DNA from: Paracoccaceae bacterium
Lineage (GTDB): Bacteria; Pseudomonadota; Alphaproteobacteria; Rhodobacterales; Rhodobacteraceae
Reading direction: 5' to 3'
Assembly (NCBI GenBank): GCA_033344815.1
Contig: JAWPMR010000001.1
Location: 3,706,136-3,770,135, forward strand
Length of the DNA: 64,000 nucleotides
The notes under the pieces were generated by a model that searched no databases, was not told where the DNA came from, and worked only from the letters and a program-made list of their open reading frames with translations. Below are positions 33,124 to 43,818 of the stretch, piece by piece (positions within the stretch are counted from its first letter, which is position 1; every line of letters starts with the position of its first letter). A program made the position numbers and the translations under genes.

Positions 33124-34020
33124 ATGAAAGCACGCCACCGCATCATGCATGGCATGTCACCCAATCTGGTCGGCTGCCTCTTGATGATGGCGTCCATGGC
33201 GTGTTTCACGTTAAATGATGCCTTGCTCAAGGCCACCGGCGGGGACGTTCCGTTGTTCCAACTGCTGGCGCTGCGCGGTATTTTTGCAACGCTGATGATT
33301 GGCGGTCTGGCGTATTCTCAGGGTGTTTTCCAAACTCGGGTTGCCGGGCGAGACTGGGTCTTGATCGGTTTGAGATCCTTATCCGAGGTCGGGGCGGCCT
33401 ATTTCTTTGTGACTGCTTTGCTGAACATGCCGTTCGCGAATGTTACGGCAATACTTCAGATGCTGCCGTTAACGGTCACGCTTGGATCTGCGATCATCTT
33501 TCGGGAAGTCGTCGGATGGCGACGCATGAGCGCTATCGCGGTTGGGTTCTGCGGGATGCTCTTGATTGTGCGACCAGGATCGGAAGGGTTCACCATCTGG
33601 TCGATTTACGCAGTGATTGCCGTTCTCTGCGTCACCGCACGTGATCTATCGACCCGCAAGTTGTCGTCTGGGGTGCCATCGCTGGTGGTAACCTTTTCTG
33701 CCTCGTTGAGCGTCCTCGTCGCCGCCGGGGCGGCCTCCCTGACAATCCAATGGGTTCCTGTCACGCCCGACCTGGGGCTTCTGATCGGAGGGTCCTCCCT
33801 TTTCATTGTGGGCGGATACTTTTTCAGCGTTCAAGTGATGCGTGCCGGGGATGTCTCCTTCATTGCGCCATTTCGCTATACCGGGTTGATCTGGGCGCTG
33901 ATACTCGGGCTGATCTTCTTTGGTGAATGGCCCTCGCCACTGACGCTTTTTGGAGCGGCTGTGATCGTTGCAACAGGTGTTTTTACGCTCTACCGGGAAA
34001 ATCGGATGATGCGGCACTGA
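33124..34020 (+). CDS. EamA/DMT-family transporter
   Basis: This is a 298-aa integral membrane protein with ten predicted spans in two EamA repeats. The first begins GCLLMMASMACFTLNDALLK. A second repeat region contains MRAGDVSFIAPFRYTGLIWA, with the usual FxxPL-like block and a C-terminal helix. Members export amino acids, nucleotide precursors or other metabolites; this one's substrate cannot be told. It ends about 60 bp before the rpsL promoter. Confidence 0.88.
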   Translation: MKARHRIMHGMSPNLVGCLLMMASMACFTLNDALLKATGGDVPLFQLLALRGIFATLMIGGLAYSQGVFQTRVAGRDWVLIGLRSLSEVGAAYFFVTALLNMPFANVTAILQMLPLTVTLGSAIIFREVVGWRRMSAIAVGFCGMLLIVRPGSEGFTIWSIYAVIAVLCVTARDLSTRKLSSGVPSLVVTFSASLSVLVAAGAASLTIQWVPVTPDLGLLIGGSSLFIVGGYFFSVQVMRAGDVSFIAPFRYTGLIWALILGLIFFGEWPSPLTLFGAAVIVATGVFTLYRENRMMRH

Positions 34021-34083
34021 TCGACTGCTGGACTGTAGCGACAGCTGACGGAATTATAGTATGTGACATGCAAGTCAGGGCTG

Positions 34084-34112
34084 TTGACACCACCTACGAC
34101 TCCTTCTATACG
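34084..34112 (+). promoter_or_regulatory. Promoter of the str operon (rpsL)
   Basis: A perfect TTGACA is followed after 17 bp by TATACG. It is the best sigma70-type match in the window and lies about 280 bp before the rpsL start codon, giving a long leader. Confidence 0.7.
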
Positions 34113-34118
34113 CCCGCT

Positions 34119-34390
34119 ATCTCGACGGCAGGACTGTTTCCTGCGCGCCGAATTCAAAACTGAAGTGGTCACGATCCGGCCCCCTATCGGCCCGATCCTC
34201 TGTAACCCCACCGCGTCGTTTCCTCGGTACGGAAACGTGGCGGTCTTTTCGGTTTGCGCCATGGGCGCATGAACTACAAGGCGCCTTGGGCGCTTCGACG
34301 TCGTTGGTGGACGCGCCCGCGATAAAGTATAAACCGCATGGGGGGCGTCCTCGTGCACACACATGTGAGCAACACGGGGAAAGAACCGGA
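34119..34390 (+). other. Long structured leader of rpsL
   Basis: About 270 nt with no supported gene. It contains a 7-bp hairpin (CGTTTCC at 34217 and GGAAACG at 34231) and GGGCGC/GCGCCC complementary segments nearer the gene. A ribosomal-protein feedback site or attenuator is possible but not shown. Confidence 0.45.
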
Positions 34391-34762
34391 ATGCCAACGA
34401 TCCAACAGCTGATCCGCAAACCGCGGCAGCCAAAAATTAAACGCTCAAAGTCCATGCACTTGCAGGAATGCCCGCAAAAGCGTGGCGTTTGCACGCGTGT
34501 CTACACCACCACACCGAAAAAGCCGAACTCGGCGATGCGGAAAGTGGCCAAGGTCCGTCTGACCAATGGCTTTGAAGTCATCAGCTACATCCCGGGCGAA
34601 AGCCACAACCTTCAGGAGCACTCTGTGGTTCTGATCCGTGGCGGCCGTGTCAAAGACCTTCCCGGTGTCCGTTACCACATTCTGCGTGGTGTTCTGGATA
34701 CCCAGGGCGTCAAAGACCGTAAACAACGTCGTTCGAAATACGGCGCGAAGCGTCCGAAGTAA
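34391..34762 (+). CDS. rpsL: 30S ribosomal protein S12
   Basis: S12 (123 aa) sits at the decoding centre. It starts [12 protein letters not shown], and the 35 in-frame codons before it are leader. The streptomycin-relevant loops read [12 protein letters not shown] and LPGVRYH, both of the sensitive type. It is the first gene of the str operon, followed after 12 bp by rpsG. Confidence 0.98.
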   Translation: MPTIQQLIRKPRQPKIKRSKSMHLQECPQKRGVCTRVYTTTPKKPNSAMRKVAKVRLTNGFEVISYIPGESHNLQEHSVVLIRGGRVKDLPGVRYHILRGVLDTQGVKDRKQRRSKYGAKRPK

Positions 34763-34771
34763 GAGGAATAG

Positions 34772-35245
<474 letters not shown>

Positions 35246-35250
35246 ACCTG

Positions 35251-35272
35251 TCGCGCCCTCAATTGGGCGCGA
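35251..35272 (+). other. Intercistronic hairpin rpsG-fusA
   Basis: TCGCGCCC pairs perfectly with GGGCGCGA around a 6-nt loop, with no T-run. It is likely an RNA processing or stability element rather than a terminator. Confidence 0.6.
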
Positions 35273-35307
35273 TAATCCGTTTATAGATACCTCAAGGAAG
35301 CAGCCCC

Positions 35308-37428
35308 ATGGCACGCGACTACCCGCTCGACCGATACCGCAACTTTGGCATCATGGCCCATATTGATGCCGGTAAAACAACCTGTTCGGAACGCATCTTG
35401 TACTACACAGGGAAGTCCCACAACATCGGCGAGGTGCATGATGGCGCCGCGACTATGGATTGGATGGAGCAGGAGCAGGAGCGCGGCATCACGATCACAT
35501 CCGCTGCGACAACAACTTTCTGGGAACGCACGGAAGACGGTGAAACGGCTGACACGCCCAAGCACCGCATGAACATCATCGACACGCCCGGTCACGTGGA
35601 CTTCACGATTGAAGTTGAGCGTTCGTTGGCCGTTTTGGATGGTGCCGTTGCTGTTCTGGACGCCAACGCAGGTGTTGAGCCACAAACGGAAACCGTTTGG
35701 CGTCAGGCGGATCGCTATAAGGTGCCACGCATCGTTTTTGTTAACAAAATGGACAAGATTGGCGCTGATTTCTTTAACTGCGTGCACATGATCCAAGACC
35801 GTACAGGTGCGACACCCTGCCCGATCCAGATTCCGATTGGTTCCGAGACCGAACTCGAAGGGATGATCGACCTGGTCACCATGGAAGAATGGGTCTGGGA
35901 AGGCGAAGACCTTGGTGCAAGCTGGGTTAAAAAGCCAATCCGCGACAGCCTGAAGGCGCAGGCCGACGAATGGCGCGGTAAGATGATCGAAACCGCCGTC
36001 GAAATGGACGACGACGCGATGGAAGCATACTTGATGGACGGTGCAGAGCCGGACGTCCCGACGCTGCGTCGTTTGATCCGTGCTGGCACGCTGGAAATCA
36101 AATTCATTCCGGTTCTCTGCGGCTCTGCATTCAAGAACAAAGGCGTGCAGCCGCTGTTGAACGCTGTGATCGATTATCTTCCATCGCCGATGGATGTTGT
36201 GGATTACATGGGCTTCAAACCCGGTGATGAAACGGAAACACGTGACATCGCGCGCCGTGCGGATGACGCGATGGCGTTCTCGGCGCTGGCATTCAAAATC
36301 ATGAATGACCCTTTTGTCGGGACCCTGACATTCACACGCATCTATTCGGGTGTGCTGAATAAAGGTGACACTCTTCTGAACTCGACCAAGGAGCGTAAAG
36401 AGCGCGTTGGCCGGATGATGATGATGCACTCGAATGATCGTGAAGAAATCACGGAAGCGTTTGCAGGTGACATTATCGCGTTGGCGGGTCTGAAAGACAC
36501 AACAACCGGTGACACGCTCTGCGCGGTCAATGACCCTGTTGTTCTGGAAACGATGACATTCCCAGATCCGGTGATCGAGATTGCGGTCGAGCCCAAAACC
36601 AAGGCTGACCAAGAAAAGATGTCCACTGGTTTGGCCCGTTTGGCAGCTGAGGATCCTTCTTTCCGCGTGGAAACTGATCTCGAATCCGGTCAAACGATCA
36701 TGAAGGGCATGGGCGAACTTCACCTCGATATTCTCGTGGATCGTCTCAAGCGTGAATTCAAGGTTGAAGCCAACATCGGTGCGCCGCAGGTAGCTTACCG
36801 TGAGACGGTCAGCCGCGAAGCCGAGATCGTTTACACACACAAGAAACAATCTGGTGGCTCAGGTCAGTTCGCCGAAGTCAAAATGATCATCACACCAACA
36901 GAGCCAGGCGAAGGGTATTCCTTTGAATCGCGCGTCGTCGGTGGTTCGGTGCCCAAGGAATACATTCCAGGTGTTGAAAAAGGGATCAAATCGGTCATGG
37001 ACTCCGGTCCATTGGCGGGCTTCCCCGTGATCGACTTCAAAGTGGCCTTGATCGAGGGTAAATTCCACGACGTTGACTCCTCGGTGCTTGCGTTTGAAAT
37101 CGCGGCTCGGATGGGTATGCGCGAAGGCATGAAAAAAGCCGGCGCGAAGATGCTCGAACCGATCATGAAAGTCGAAGTGGTCACGCCTGAGGAGTATACG
37201 GGCGGCATCATTGGCGACCTCACGTCGCGTCGCGGTCAGGTTCAAGGGCAGGACACACGCGGCAATGCAATTGCGATCGATGCATTCGTGCCGCTGGCAA
37301 ACATGTTCGGCTACATCAACACCTTGCGGTCGATGTCGTCGGGTCGTGCCAACTTCACCATGCAGTTTGACCACTACGAGGCCGTGCCGCAAAATATCTC
37401 TGACGAGATTCAGGCCAAATTCGCTTAA
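35308..37428 (+). CDS. fusA: Elongation factor G
   Basis: EF-G (706 aa) drives translocation. GTPase motifs are [19 protein letters not shown], then [20 protein letters not shown] and NKMDKIG. Domain II and the C-terminal domains III-V follow, with [21 protein letters not shown] intact (shown in part: [13 protein letters not shown]). AAGGA lies before the ATG. tuf copy 2 is 105 bp downstream. Confidence 0.98.
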   Translation: MARDYPLDRYRNFGIMAHIDAGKTTCSERILYYTGKSHNIGEVHDGAATMDWMEQEQERGITITSAATTTFWERTEDGETADTPKHRMNIIDTPGHVDFTIEVERSLAVLDGAVAVLDANAGVEPQTETVWRQADRYKVPRIVFVNKMDKIGADFFNCVHMIQDRTGATPCPIQIPIGSETELEGMIDLVTMEEWVWEGEDLGASWVKKPIRDSLKAQADEWRGKMIETAVEMDDDAMEAYLMDGAEPDVPTLRRLIRAGTLEIKFIPVLCGSAFKNKGVQPLLNAVIDYLPSPMDVVDYMGFKPGDETETRDIARRADDAMAFSALAFKIMNDPFVGTLTFTRIYSGVLNKGDTLLNSTKERKERVGRMMMMHSNDREEITEAFAGDIIALAGLKDTTTGDTLCAVNDPVVLETMTFPDPVIEIAVEPKTKADQEKMSTGLARLAAEDPSFRVETDLESGQTIMKGMGELHLDILVDRLKREFKVEANIGAPQVAYRETVSREAEIVYTHKKQSGGSGQFAEVKMIITPTEPGEGYSFESRVVGGSVPKEYIPGVEKGIKSVMDSGPLAGFPVIDFKVALIEGKFHDVDSSVLAFEIAARMGMREGMKKAGAKMLEPIMKVEVVTPEEYTGGIIGDLTSRRGQVQGQDTRGNAIAIDAFVPLANMFGYINTLRSMSSGRANFTMQFDHYEAVPQNISDEIQAKFA

Positions 37429-37533
37429 ATTGCGCTGCCCCTGCGGGGGCGTCGCATCACAAAGATCCGGCGGTTGACCGCCAATCGACACAATACGGGC
37501 GATCCGCCCGGCAGAACACCTAAGGAGGCCACC

Positions 37534-38709
37534 ATGGCAAAGGCAAAGTTTGAACGTAATAAACCGCACGTAAACATTGGCACGATTGGTCACGTTGACC
37601 ACGGCAAGACGACGTTGACGGCGGCGATCACGAAGTATTTTGGCGATTTTCAGGCCTATGACCAGATTGATGGTGCGCCCGAAGAGAAAGCCCGTGGCAT
37701 CACGATTTCCACGGCACACGTGGAATATGAGACCGAAAACCGTCACTATGCCCACGTCGATTGCCCGGGCCATGCGGACTATGTGAAAAACATGATCACG
37801 GGTGCGGCGCAAATGGATGGTGCGATCCTGGTGGTGAACGCGGCTGACGGCCCGATGCCACAAACCCGCGAGCACATTCTGCTGGGTCGCCAGGTCGGCA
37901 TCCCGACGATGGTTGTCTACATGAACAAAGTCGACCAGGTCGATGACGAAGAACTGCTGGAACTGGTTGAGATGGAAATCCGCGAGCTTCTGTCCAGCTA
38001 CGAATATCCTGGTGACGACATTCCTGTGATCCCCGGCTCGGCGCTGGCGGCGATGGAAGGCAACAACCCTGAGATTGGTGAAGAATCCATCAAGAAGCTG
38101 ATGGCGGCTGTGGATGAGTTCATCCCGACGCCGGAGCGTGCGATTGACCAGCCGTTCCTGATGCCTGTGGAAGACGTGTTCTCGATCTCCGGTCGCGGGA
38201 CTGTTGTGACGGGCCGTGTTGAGCGTGGCGTGATCAACGTGGGTGACGAGATTGAAATCGTTGGCATCCGCGACACGGCGAAAACCACCTGCACGGGCGT
38301 TGAAATGTTCCGCAAACTGCTGGATCGTGGTGAAGCTGGTGATAACATCGGCGCATTGTTGCGCGGGATCGACCGTGAAGGCGTTGAGCGGGGACAGGTG
38401 CTGTGCAAGCCCGGTTCCGTGAAGCCCCACACCAAGTTTGAAGCCGAAGCCTATATCCTGACCAAGGATGAGGGTGGGCGTCACACGCCGTTCTTCGCAA
38501 ACTACCGTCCGCAGTTTTACTTCCGCACAACGGATGTGACGGGCACGGTTCAGCTGGCAGAAGGCACCGAAATGGTGATGCCGGGCGACAACGTGTCCTT
38601 TGGTGTTGAGCTGATCGCGCCGATCGCCATGGAGCAGGGCCTGCGTTTCGCGATCCGCGAAGGCGGCCGCACCGTCGGCGCCGGCGTCGTCAGCAAAATC
38701 ACAGAGTAA
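37534..38709 (+). CDS. tuf: Elongation factor Tu, copy 2
   Basis: EF-Tu in its str-operon position (391 aa), preceded by AAGGAGG. It has the same motifs as copy 1 and reads as the same nucleotide sequence through all 1176 bp. The open frame extends 20 codons upstream, but the Shine-Dalgarno and the protein family place the start at 37534. Flanking DNA of the two copies is unrelated, indicating gene conversion or strong concerted evolution. Confidence 0.98.
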   Translation: MAKAKFERNKPHVNIGTIGHVDHGKTTLTAAITKYFGDFQAYDQIDGAPEEKARGITISTAHVEYETENRHYAHVDCPGHADYVKNMITGAAQMDGAILVVNAADGPMPQTREHILLGRQVGIPTMVVYMNKVDQVDDEELLELVEMEIRELLSSYEYPGDDIPVIPGSALAAMEGNNPEIGEESIKKLMAAVDEFIPTPERAIDQPFLMPVEDVFSISGRGTVVTGRVERGVINVGDEIEIVGIRDTAKTTCTGVEMFRKLLDRGEAGDNIGALLRGIDREGVERGQVLCKPGSVKPHTKFEAEAYILTKDEGGRHTPFFANYRPQFYFRTTDVTGTVQLAEGTEMVMPGDNVSFGVELIAPIAMEQGLRFAIREGGRTVGAGVVSKITE

Positions 38710-38733
38710 GGTTCCAACTTACTCTAGACAATC

Positions 38734-38760
38734 GGGGTGCCGGATCATATTCGGCACCCC
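38734..38760 (+). other. Hairpin between tuf copy 2 and rpsJ
   Basis: GGGGTGCCG pairs with CGGCACCCC around a 9-nt loop. There is no T-run. It marks the str/S10 boundary and may be a processing site or weak terminator. Confidence 0.55.
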
Positions 38761-38868
38761 AGCCATTTCGGGACTGGGTCCAGATAGGCAATCACGACGC
38801 GATGAAGGGGTGCGATGAGGCCTCTCTTCCTCTCCGTTTCAAGACCCGATTTAAGGGACAAGAAAACC

Positions 38869-39189
38869 ATGGCAGTACAAAGCCAAAATATTCGCATTCG
38901 CCTGAAGGCGTTTGACTATCGTGTTCTGGACACGTCTACACAAGAGATCGTCAACACCGCCAAGCGGACCGGCGCATCTGTGCGCGGCCCGATCCCGTTG
39001 CCGAACAAGATTGAAAAATTCACCGTTCTGCGTGGACCCCACGTTGACAAGAAATCCCGTGACCAGTTTGAAATCCGCACGCACAAGCGCTTGCTGGATA
39101 TCGTTGATCCGACCCCCCAGACTGTGGACGCGCTCATGAAGCTCGACCTGGCTGCTGGCGTGGACGTCGAGATCAAGCTGCAATCATAA
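38869..39189 (+). CDS. rpsJ: 30S ribosomal protein S10
   Basis: S10/NusE (106 aa; E. coli 103) begins [20 protein letters not shown] and contains [20 protein letters not shown]. It works in the 30S head and in transcription antitermination with NusB/NusG. The reading upstream of 38869 is leader. rplC follows after 19 bp with AGGAGG. Confidence 0.97.
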   Translation: MAVQSQNIRIRLKAFDYRVLDTSTQEIVNTAKRTGASVRGPIPLPNKIEKFTVLRGPHVDKKSRDQFEIRTHKRLLDIVDPTPQTVDALMKLDLAAGVDVEIKLQS

Positions 39190-39208
39190 GCCTCAGGAGG
39201 GTAATTTC

Positions 39209-40069
39209 ATGTTGCGCTCAGGCGTTATTGCAAAAAAAGTCGGGATGACCCGGCTATTCATGGAAGACGGCAAACAGATCCCTGTGACCGTTCTTCAACT
39301 CGATAAACTTCAGGTCGTTGCCCAGCGTACCTCTGAGAAGGACGGCTATTCCGCTGTTCAACTTGGTGCCGGTTCGGCCAGAGCCAAGCGGACATCGCAA
39401 GCCATGCGCGGTCACTTTGCAGCCGCAAAGGTCGAACCAAAGCGCAAGGTTGCTGAATTCCGTGTGGATGCCGAGAACCTGATCGGTGTGGGTGAAGAAA
39501 TCACCGCGAACCACTACTTTGAAGGTCAGTTCGTCGACGTTGCGGGTACCTCCATCGGTAAGGGTTTTGCCGGTGCGATGAAGCGCCACAATTTCGGTGG
39601 TCTGCGTGCCACACACGGTGTGTCGATTTCCCACCGTTCGCACGGCTCCACAGGCCAGTGTCAGGATCCCGGTAAGGTTTTCAAAGGCAAGAAAATGGCT
39701 GGTCATATGGGTGCGGCCCGCGTCACCACGCAAAACCTTCAGGTTGTGCGCACAGATGCGGATCGTGGCTTGATCATGGTCAAAGGCGCTGTTCCGGGTT
39801 CCAAAGGTGGATGGGTTACTGTCAAGGATGCGGTCAAAAAACCGTTCCCTGAGAATGCCATTTTGCCAGCCGCTCTGAAATCCGCCGCTGCTGAAGCTGA
39901 AAAAGCCGCTGAAGAAGCCGCCGCCGCTGCTGCCGCTGAGGCAGAAGCCGCCGCAGCCGCCGCCGCCGCAGAAGAGCAAGCTGCAATGGAAGCCGCTGAA
40001 GCCGCTGAAGCCAAAACCGATACGGTTGCTGAAGCGGAAGCTGCAGAAAAGAAAGAAGGTGACGCATGA
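39209..40069 (+). CDS. rplC: 50S ribosomal protein L3 with long Ala/Glu-rich C-terminal tail
   Basis: The first about 222 residues are a complete L3. It starts [17 protein letters not shown] and has the rRNA-binding [13 protein letters not shown] and [20 protein letters not shown]. It then continues with about 64 residues almost wholly Ala, Glu and Lys (tail starting around [17 protein letters not shown]), so 286 aa in all against about 209 in E. coli. The tail should be a solvent-exposed helix. It overlaps rplD by 4 bp, so the tail is genuinely encoded and not a frameshift. Confidence 0.96.
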   Translation: MLRSGVIAKKVGMTRLFMEDGKQIPVTVLQLDKLQVVAQRTSEKDGYSAVQLGAGSARAKRTSQAMRGHFAAAKVEPKRKVAEFRVDAENLIGVGEEITANHYFEGQFVDVAGTSIGKGFAGAMKRHNFGGLRATHGVSISHRSHGSTGQCQDPGKVFKGKKMAGHMGAARVTTQNLQVVRTDADRGLIMVKGAVPGSKGGWVTVKDAVKKPFPENAILPAALKSAAAEAEKAAEEAAAAAAAEAEAAAAAAAAEEQAAMEAAEAAEAKTDTVAEAEAAEKKEGDA

Positions 40070-40683
40070 AACTCGATGTCATCAAAATGGACGGCGGAAC
40101 GGCCGGTTCTGTCGATTTGGACGAAGCTCTGTTCGGCCTTGAACCGCGTGCAGACATTCTGCACCGCGTCGTGCGCTGGCAGCGAAATAACGCGCAGGCG
40201 GGCACGCACAAGGTCAAAACCCGGATGGAAGTCAGCTATTCCACCAAGAAGATCTATCGCCAGAAAGGCACCGGCGGCGCACGCCACGGCGCGCGTTCTG
40301 CTCCGATCTTCCGTGGGGGTGGTGTTTACAAGGGTCCAACCCCGCGTAGCCACGGTCATGAGTTGACCAAGAAGTTCCGCAAACTGGGTCTTTGCCATGC
40401 GCTTTCTGCCAAGATGAAAGCGGGCGAGTTGGTTATCATCGATGACGCGACATCTGATGGGAAGACCGCTGCTCTGGCCAAACAGGTGAAAAACCTTGGC
40501 TGGAAACGCGCGCTGATCATCGACGGGGCCTCCGTCAACGAAGACTTCGCCCAAGCCGCGCGCAACATTGAAGGTCTGGATATCCTGCCGACAATGGGCG
40601 CAAACGTATATGACATCCTCAAGCGTGACACTCTGGTGATCACAAAAGCAGGTGTCGAAGCTCTGGAGGCTCGTTTGAAATGA
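40066..40683 (+). CDS. rplD: 50S ribosomal protein L4
   Basis: L4 (205 aa) lines the exit tunnel and is the S10-operon repressor in enterobacteria. The tunnel-loop block is [20 protein letters not shown], followed by [13 protein letters not shown]. It is translationally coupled on both sides, with ATGA overlaps to rplC and rplW. Confidence 0.97.
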   Translation: MKLDVIKMDGGTAGSVDLDEALFGLEPRADILHRVVRWQRNNAQAGTHKVKTRMEVSYSTKKIYRQKGTGGARHGARSAPIFRGGGVYKGPTPRSHGHELTKKFRKLGLCHALSAKMKAGELVIIDDATSDGKTAALAKQVKNLGWKRALIIDGASVNEDFAQAARNIEGLDILPTMGANVYDILKRDTLVITKAGVEALEARLK

Positions 40684-40976
40684 ACGCCAAAGCAGAACAT
40701 TACGATGTGATCCGCAAGCCGATCATCACCGAGAAGGCCACCATGTCGTCCGAGAACGGCGCGGTTGTTTTCGAAGTGGCGATCGACAGCAACAAACCGC
40801 AGATCAAGGAAGCCGTTGAGGCGCTCTTTGGTGTGAAGGTTAAAGCCGTCAACACCACGATCACAAAAGGTAAATCCAAGCGTTTCCGGGGCCAGCTTGG
40901 CCGTCGCAAAGACGTAAAGAAGGCCTATGTGACGCTGGAAGCCGGCAACACGATTGACGTGTCAACTGGTCTTTAA
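40680..40976 (+). CDS. rplW: 50S ribosomal protein L23
   Basis: L23 (98 aa) forms the docking site at the tunnel exit for trigger factor and SRP. Typical sequence is [15 protein letters not shown] and [21 protein letters not shown] 4-bp overlap with rplD couples translation. Unlike the usual order, rplB does not follow directly: a terminator and a methyltransferase gene intervene. Confidence 0.97.
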   Translation: MNAKAEHYDVIRKPIITEKATMSSENGAVVFEVAIDSNKPQIKEAVEALFGVKVKAVNTTITKGKSKRFRGQLGRRKDVKKAYVTLEAGNTIDVSTGL

Positions 40977-40997
40977 ATTGCAAACTAAATGCATTTG

Positions 40998-41031
40998 AAC
41001 CCCGGTTTTGAAAAGAATCGGGGTTTTTTTT
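40998..41031 (+). terminator. Terminator after rplW inside the S10 cluster
   Basis: AACCCCGGTT pairs with AATCGGGGTT (one G-U pair) around an 8-nt loop and is followed by T8. It is a clear rho-independent terminator in a place where the S10 operon normally continues into rplB. Confidence 0.9.
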
Positions 41032-41061
41032 ATTAAGATGCCAGCATAAGCAGGGTTTTCA

Positions 41062-42042
41062 ATGGGTCGCTTGGATGAACTCCGCAGATTTGTAACAAAA
41101 GACGCCCTTGGAATAGAGGTTGCACCGTATTTTAATCCTACGGTATCCAAAGCTGACGGTTACAATGTTCTTATCGTTGACGTTTTCGACACGGACAAGC
41201 TTCGTGGAAACGCGCGTGGTGATCCGAATATACCAGATGATAGAATCACGGAGATCGAGGAAGTTGACTTGGTTTCCGATGCTTCTCAATTGCTGGACAT
41301 TGTAAGATCGAAAGATCTGTGTTCCAAAGTAGACTACATCGTTTCTTCTCACAATTTCGAGCATTTGCCCGACCCGATTTCCTTTTTGCAAGGCTGTTCA
41401 GAAGCATTGGTGCCGGGCGGTGTGCTTACGATGGCAATTCCGGACTGTAGGGCTTGTTTCGATCATTTCAGGATGCCCACCCGCCTATCTGACTGGTTGA
41501 GCGCCTATCACCGTGGTTTAACCCAACCATCACCCGAAAATTTGTTTGACCACGCTTCGAACCACGCACCGCATTCCCTTGAGGTAAATCGCTTTATACC
41601 TGTTCGAAACCTGAAGGCGGCGTATGATCAGTATTTATCTGATATTGATGAGCCGGGATCTTATCGCGATACCCATTGCAGCGTCGTTTTTGGCGAGAGC
41701 TTCGAGTTGATGGTCAGGGATTTGAAATATCTCGGGCTGATTGATCTTGAGGTGGTAGAGATTTCGCCATCAATGGGCATAGAATTTTTTGCACATTTGA
41801 GAAAGCCTGATGCCAAGGCGAACAACAGGCCCGCAGATCAAAGTGAGGAAGTTTTTTTTGCTAAGAGGCTCGATCTCATGAGACAGACAAATTTTTATGG
41901 GGGTTCGAAGCATGGCGCAAAAGGGCCTGAAAACAGACGTGCAAAACGATTGGCACGTAAAATTCTGGGCCCGGCGCTGATGCAAAATCTGAGTGACCTG
42001 AACGCGCGTCGTAGGGCAAAACGAAAGTCCTCTTCAAAGTAG
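41062..42042 (+). CDS. SAM-dependent methyltransferase-like protein inserted between rplW and rplB
   Basis: This is a 326-aa class I methyltransferase-like protein. A conserved N-terminal block, ALGIEVAPYFNPTVSKADGY followed by NVLIVDVFDT, takes the place of the glycine-rich motif I. It then has YIVSSHNFEHLPDPISFLQG and ALVPGGVLTMAIPDCRACF, the motif II-III region. Such proteins are common in glycan biosynthesis loci. The tail is basic. Base composition is lower in G+C than the flanking ribosomal genes. With a terminator on each side it is probably an insertion with its own transcript; the substrate is unknown. Confidence 0.78.
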   Translation: MGRLDELRRFVTKDALGIEVAPYFNPTVSKADGYNVLIVDVFDTDKLRGNARGDPNIPDDRITEIEEVDLVSDASQLLDIVRSKDLCSKVDYIVSSHNFEHLPDPISFLQGCSEALVPGGVLTMAIPDCRACFDHFRMPTRLSDWLSAYHRGLTQPSPENLFDHASNHAPHSLEVNRFIPVRNLKAAYDQYLSDIDEPGSYRDTHCSVVFGESFELMVRDLKYLGLIDLEVVEISPSMGIEFFAHLRKPDAKANNRPADQSEEVFFAKRLDLMRQTNFYGGSKHGAKGPENRRAKRLARKILGPALMQNLSDLNARRRAKRKSSSK

Positions 42043-42140
42043 ATATTTTGTATCCGTCAGCAGCAAACGCGCCACCGGCGATGTTTGCAGGGTCCGCGTG
42101 GGAAAACCACGCGACGTCGACCTTTTGTCACTATGGGTGC

Positions 42141-42169
42141 TTGACCTGTGCCCCGGTCTTTAATAGGTG
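42141..42169 (+). promoter_or_regulatory. Candidate promoter for rplB-rplP
   Basis: TTGACC and TAGGTG are 17 bp apart. The -35 is good and the -10 weak, but it matches the TAGGCC form seen before tRNA-Trp. A promoter is needed somewhere here because the upstream S10 transcript ends after rplW. Confidence 0.35.
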
Positions 42170-42183
42170 AACTCATCGGCAAG

Positions 42184-42213
42184 ACCCCGGATTCGTCCGG
42201 GGTTTGTCTTTTG
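42184..42213 (+). terminator. UUCG-capped hairpin upstream of rplB
   Basis: ACCCCGGA and TCCGGGGT pair perfectly around TTCG, followed by TTGTCTTTT. It could terminate the methyltransferase message or, if the promoter at 42141 is right, act as an attenuator close to the 5' end of the rplB transcript. Confidence 0.65.
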
Positions 42214-42316
42214 GTCGAAAGACCCTCTAAATCGGGCACCTACGGGGGCCTTCATACCATAGGCGGGATCACCCTTTATCGGGCCTCGCCGCACAGCAAA
42301 ACGGAAGACAGACAAC

Positions 42317-43159
42317 ATGGCACTCAAGTCGTATAAACCGACGACGCCGGGCCAGCGTGGGCTGGTACTGATCGACCGTTCGGAGCTCTGGAAAGGCCGC
42401 CCGGTCAAAGCCCTTACACAAGGCTTGACCAAAAGCGGCGGACGGAACAATACCGGACGGATCACGATGCGCCGCACAGGCGGCGGGGCCAAGCGCCTCT
42501 ACCGGATCGTTGACTTCAAGCGGAACAAAATGGATGTGGCGGCAACCGTCGAACGCATCGAATATGACCCTAACCGCACAGCCTTTATCGCCCTCGTAAA
42601 ATACGAAGATGGCGAGCAGGCGTATATCCTGGCACCGCAGCGTCTGGCGGTTGGTGATACGGTGGTTGCGTCGCAAAAAGCGGACATCAAACCCGGAAAC
42701 GCGATGCCTTTCTCGGGCATGCCCATCGGGACAATTGTGCACAACATCGAGATGAAGCCTGGCAAAGGGGGGCAGATCGCCCGTGCCGCCGGTACCTACG
42801 CTCAGTTCGTGGGCCGTGATGGTGGTTACGCACAGATCCGCCTGAGTTCTGGCGAGCTGCGTCTGGTGCGTCAGGAATGCATGGCCACCGTTGGTGCCGT
42901 GTCCAACCCCGACAACTCCAACCAGAACTACGGTAAAGCGGGCCGCATGCGCCACAAGGGCATCCGCCCTTCGGTACGTGGTGTTGTGATGAACCCGATC
43001 GATCACCCGCATGGTGGTGGTGAAGGCCGGACCTCTGGTGGTCGTCATCCGGTTACGCCTTGGGGCAAGCCGACAAAGGGTGCAAAAACCCGGAACAAGA
43101 AAAAAGCGTCAAGCAAGCTCATTCTGCGCTCGCGCCACGCCAAGAAGAAGGGGCGTTAA
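42317..43159 (+). CDS. rplB: 50S ribosomal protein L2
   Basis: L2 (280 aa) supports the peptidyl-transferase centre. It starts [20 protein letters not shown]. The functional C-terminal region includes [20 protein letters not shown] with the key His. It opens the second half of the split S10 operon (rplB-rpsS-rplV-rpsC-rplP), with rpsS only 3 bp downstream. Confidence 0.98.
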   Translation: MALKSYKPTTPGQRGLVLIDRSELWKGRPVKALTQGLTKSGGRNNTGRITMRRTGGGAKRLYRIVDFKRNKMDVAATVERIEYDPNRTAFIALVKYEDGEQAYILAPQRLAVGDTVVASQKADIKPGNAMPFSGMPIGTIVHNIEMKPGKGGQIARAAGTYAQFVGRDGGYAQIRLSSGELRLVRQECMATVGAVSNPDNSNQNYGKAGRMRHKGIRPSVRGVVMNPIDHPHGGGEGRTSGGRHPVTPWGKPTKGAKTRNKKKASSKLILRSRHAKKKGR

Positions 43160-43162
43160 TTC

Positions 43163-43441
43163 ATGTCTCGTTCAGTATGGAAAGGTCCTTTTGTCGACAG
43201 CTATGTGTTGAAAAAGGCCGAAGCGTCCCGCGAGAGCGGTCGCAACGAAGTGATCAAGATCTGGTCGCGCCGCTCGACAATCCTGCCACAGTTTGTTGGC
43301 CTGACGTTCGGTGTGTACAACGGTCACAAGCACATCCCGGTCAATGTCTCCGAGGAGATGATTGGTCAGAAATTTGGGGAATATTCGCCCACGCGGACCT
43401 ATTACGGTCACGCCGCTGACAAGAAGGCGAAACGCAAATGA
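43163..43441 (+). CDS. rpsS: 30S ribosomal protein S19
   Basis: S19 (92 aa) with the standard [17 protein letters not shown], then [19 protein letters not shown] and [19 protein letters not shown]. It overlaps rplV by 4 bp. Confidence 0.98.
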   Translation: MSRSVWKGPFVDSYVLKKAEASRESGRNEVIKIWSRRSTILPQFVGLTFGVYNGHKHIPVNVSEEMIGQKFGEYSPTRTYYGHAADKKAKRK

Positions 43442-43818
43442 GCAAGGATAAGAATCCCCGCCGCGTGGCAGATAACGAAGCACGCGCAAAACTGCGCATG
43501 CTGCGGACGAGCCCGCAAAAACTGAACCTCGTCGCCGCGATGATCCGTGGCAAGAAAGTGGACAAGGCCCTGACGGACCTTACGTTCTCTAAAAAGCGGA
43601 TCGCGCTGGATGTGAAGAAATGCCTTCAGTCCGCAATTGCCAACGGCGAAAACAATCACAACCTGGACGTGGACGAACTGGTCGTGTCCGAGGCCTATGT
43701 GGGCAAGAACATGACCATGAAACGCGGTCGCCCGCGGGCCCGTGGCCGGTTCGGCAAGATCATCAAGCCATTCTCGGAAATCACGATCGTCGTACGCCAA
43801 GTTGAGGAGCAAGCCTAA
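43438..43818 (+). CDS. rplV: 50S ribosomal protein L22
   Basis: L22 (126 aa) lines the exit tunnel. Its conserved core is [20 protein letters not shown] and the C-terminal [20 protein letters not shown]. Coupled to rpsS by overlap and to rpsC by TAATG. Confidence 0.98.
   Translation: MSKDKNPRRVADNEARAKLRMLRTSPQKLNLVAAMIRGKKVDKALTDLTFSKKRIALDVKKCLQSAIANGENNHNLDVDELVVSEAYVGKNMTMKRGRPRARGRFGKIIKPFSEITIVVRQVEEQA

Noticed and set aside
39880-40010. Ala codon repeats in rplC as a microsatellite or frameshift artefact
   Set aside because: The frame remains open and joins rplD by the usual ATGA overlap, so the tail is coding.
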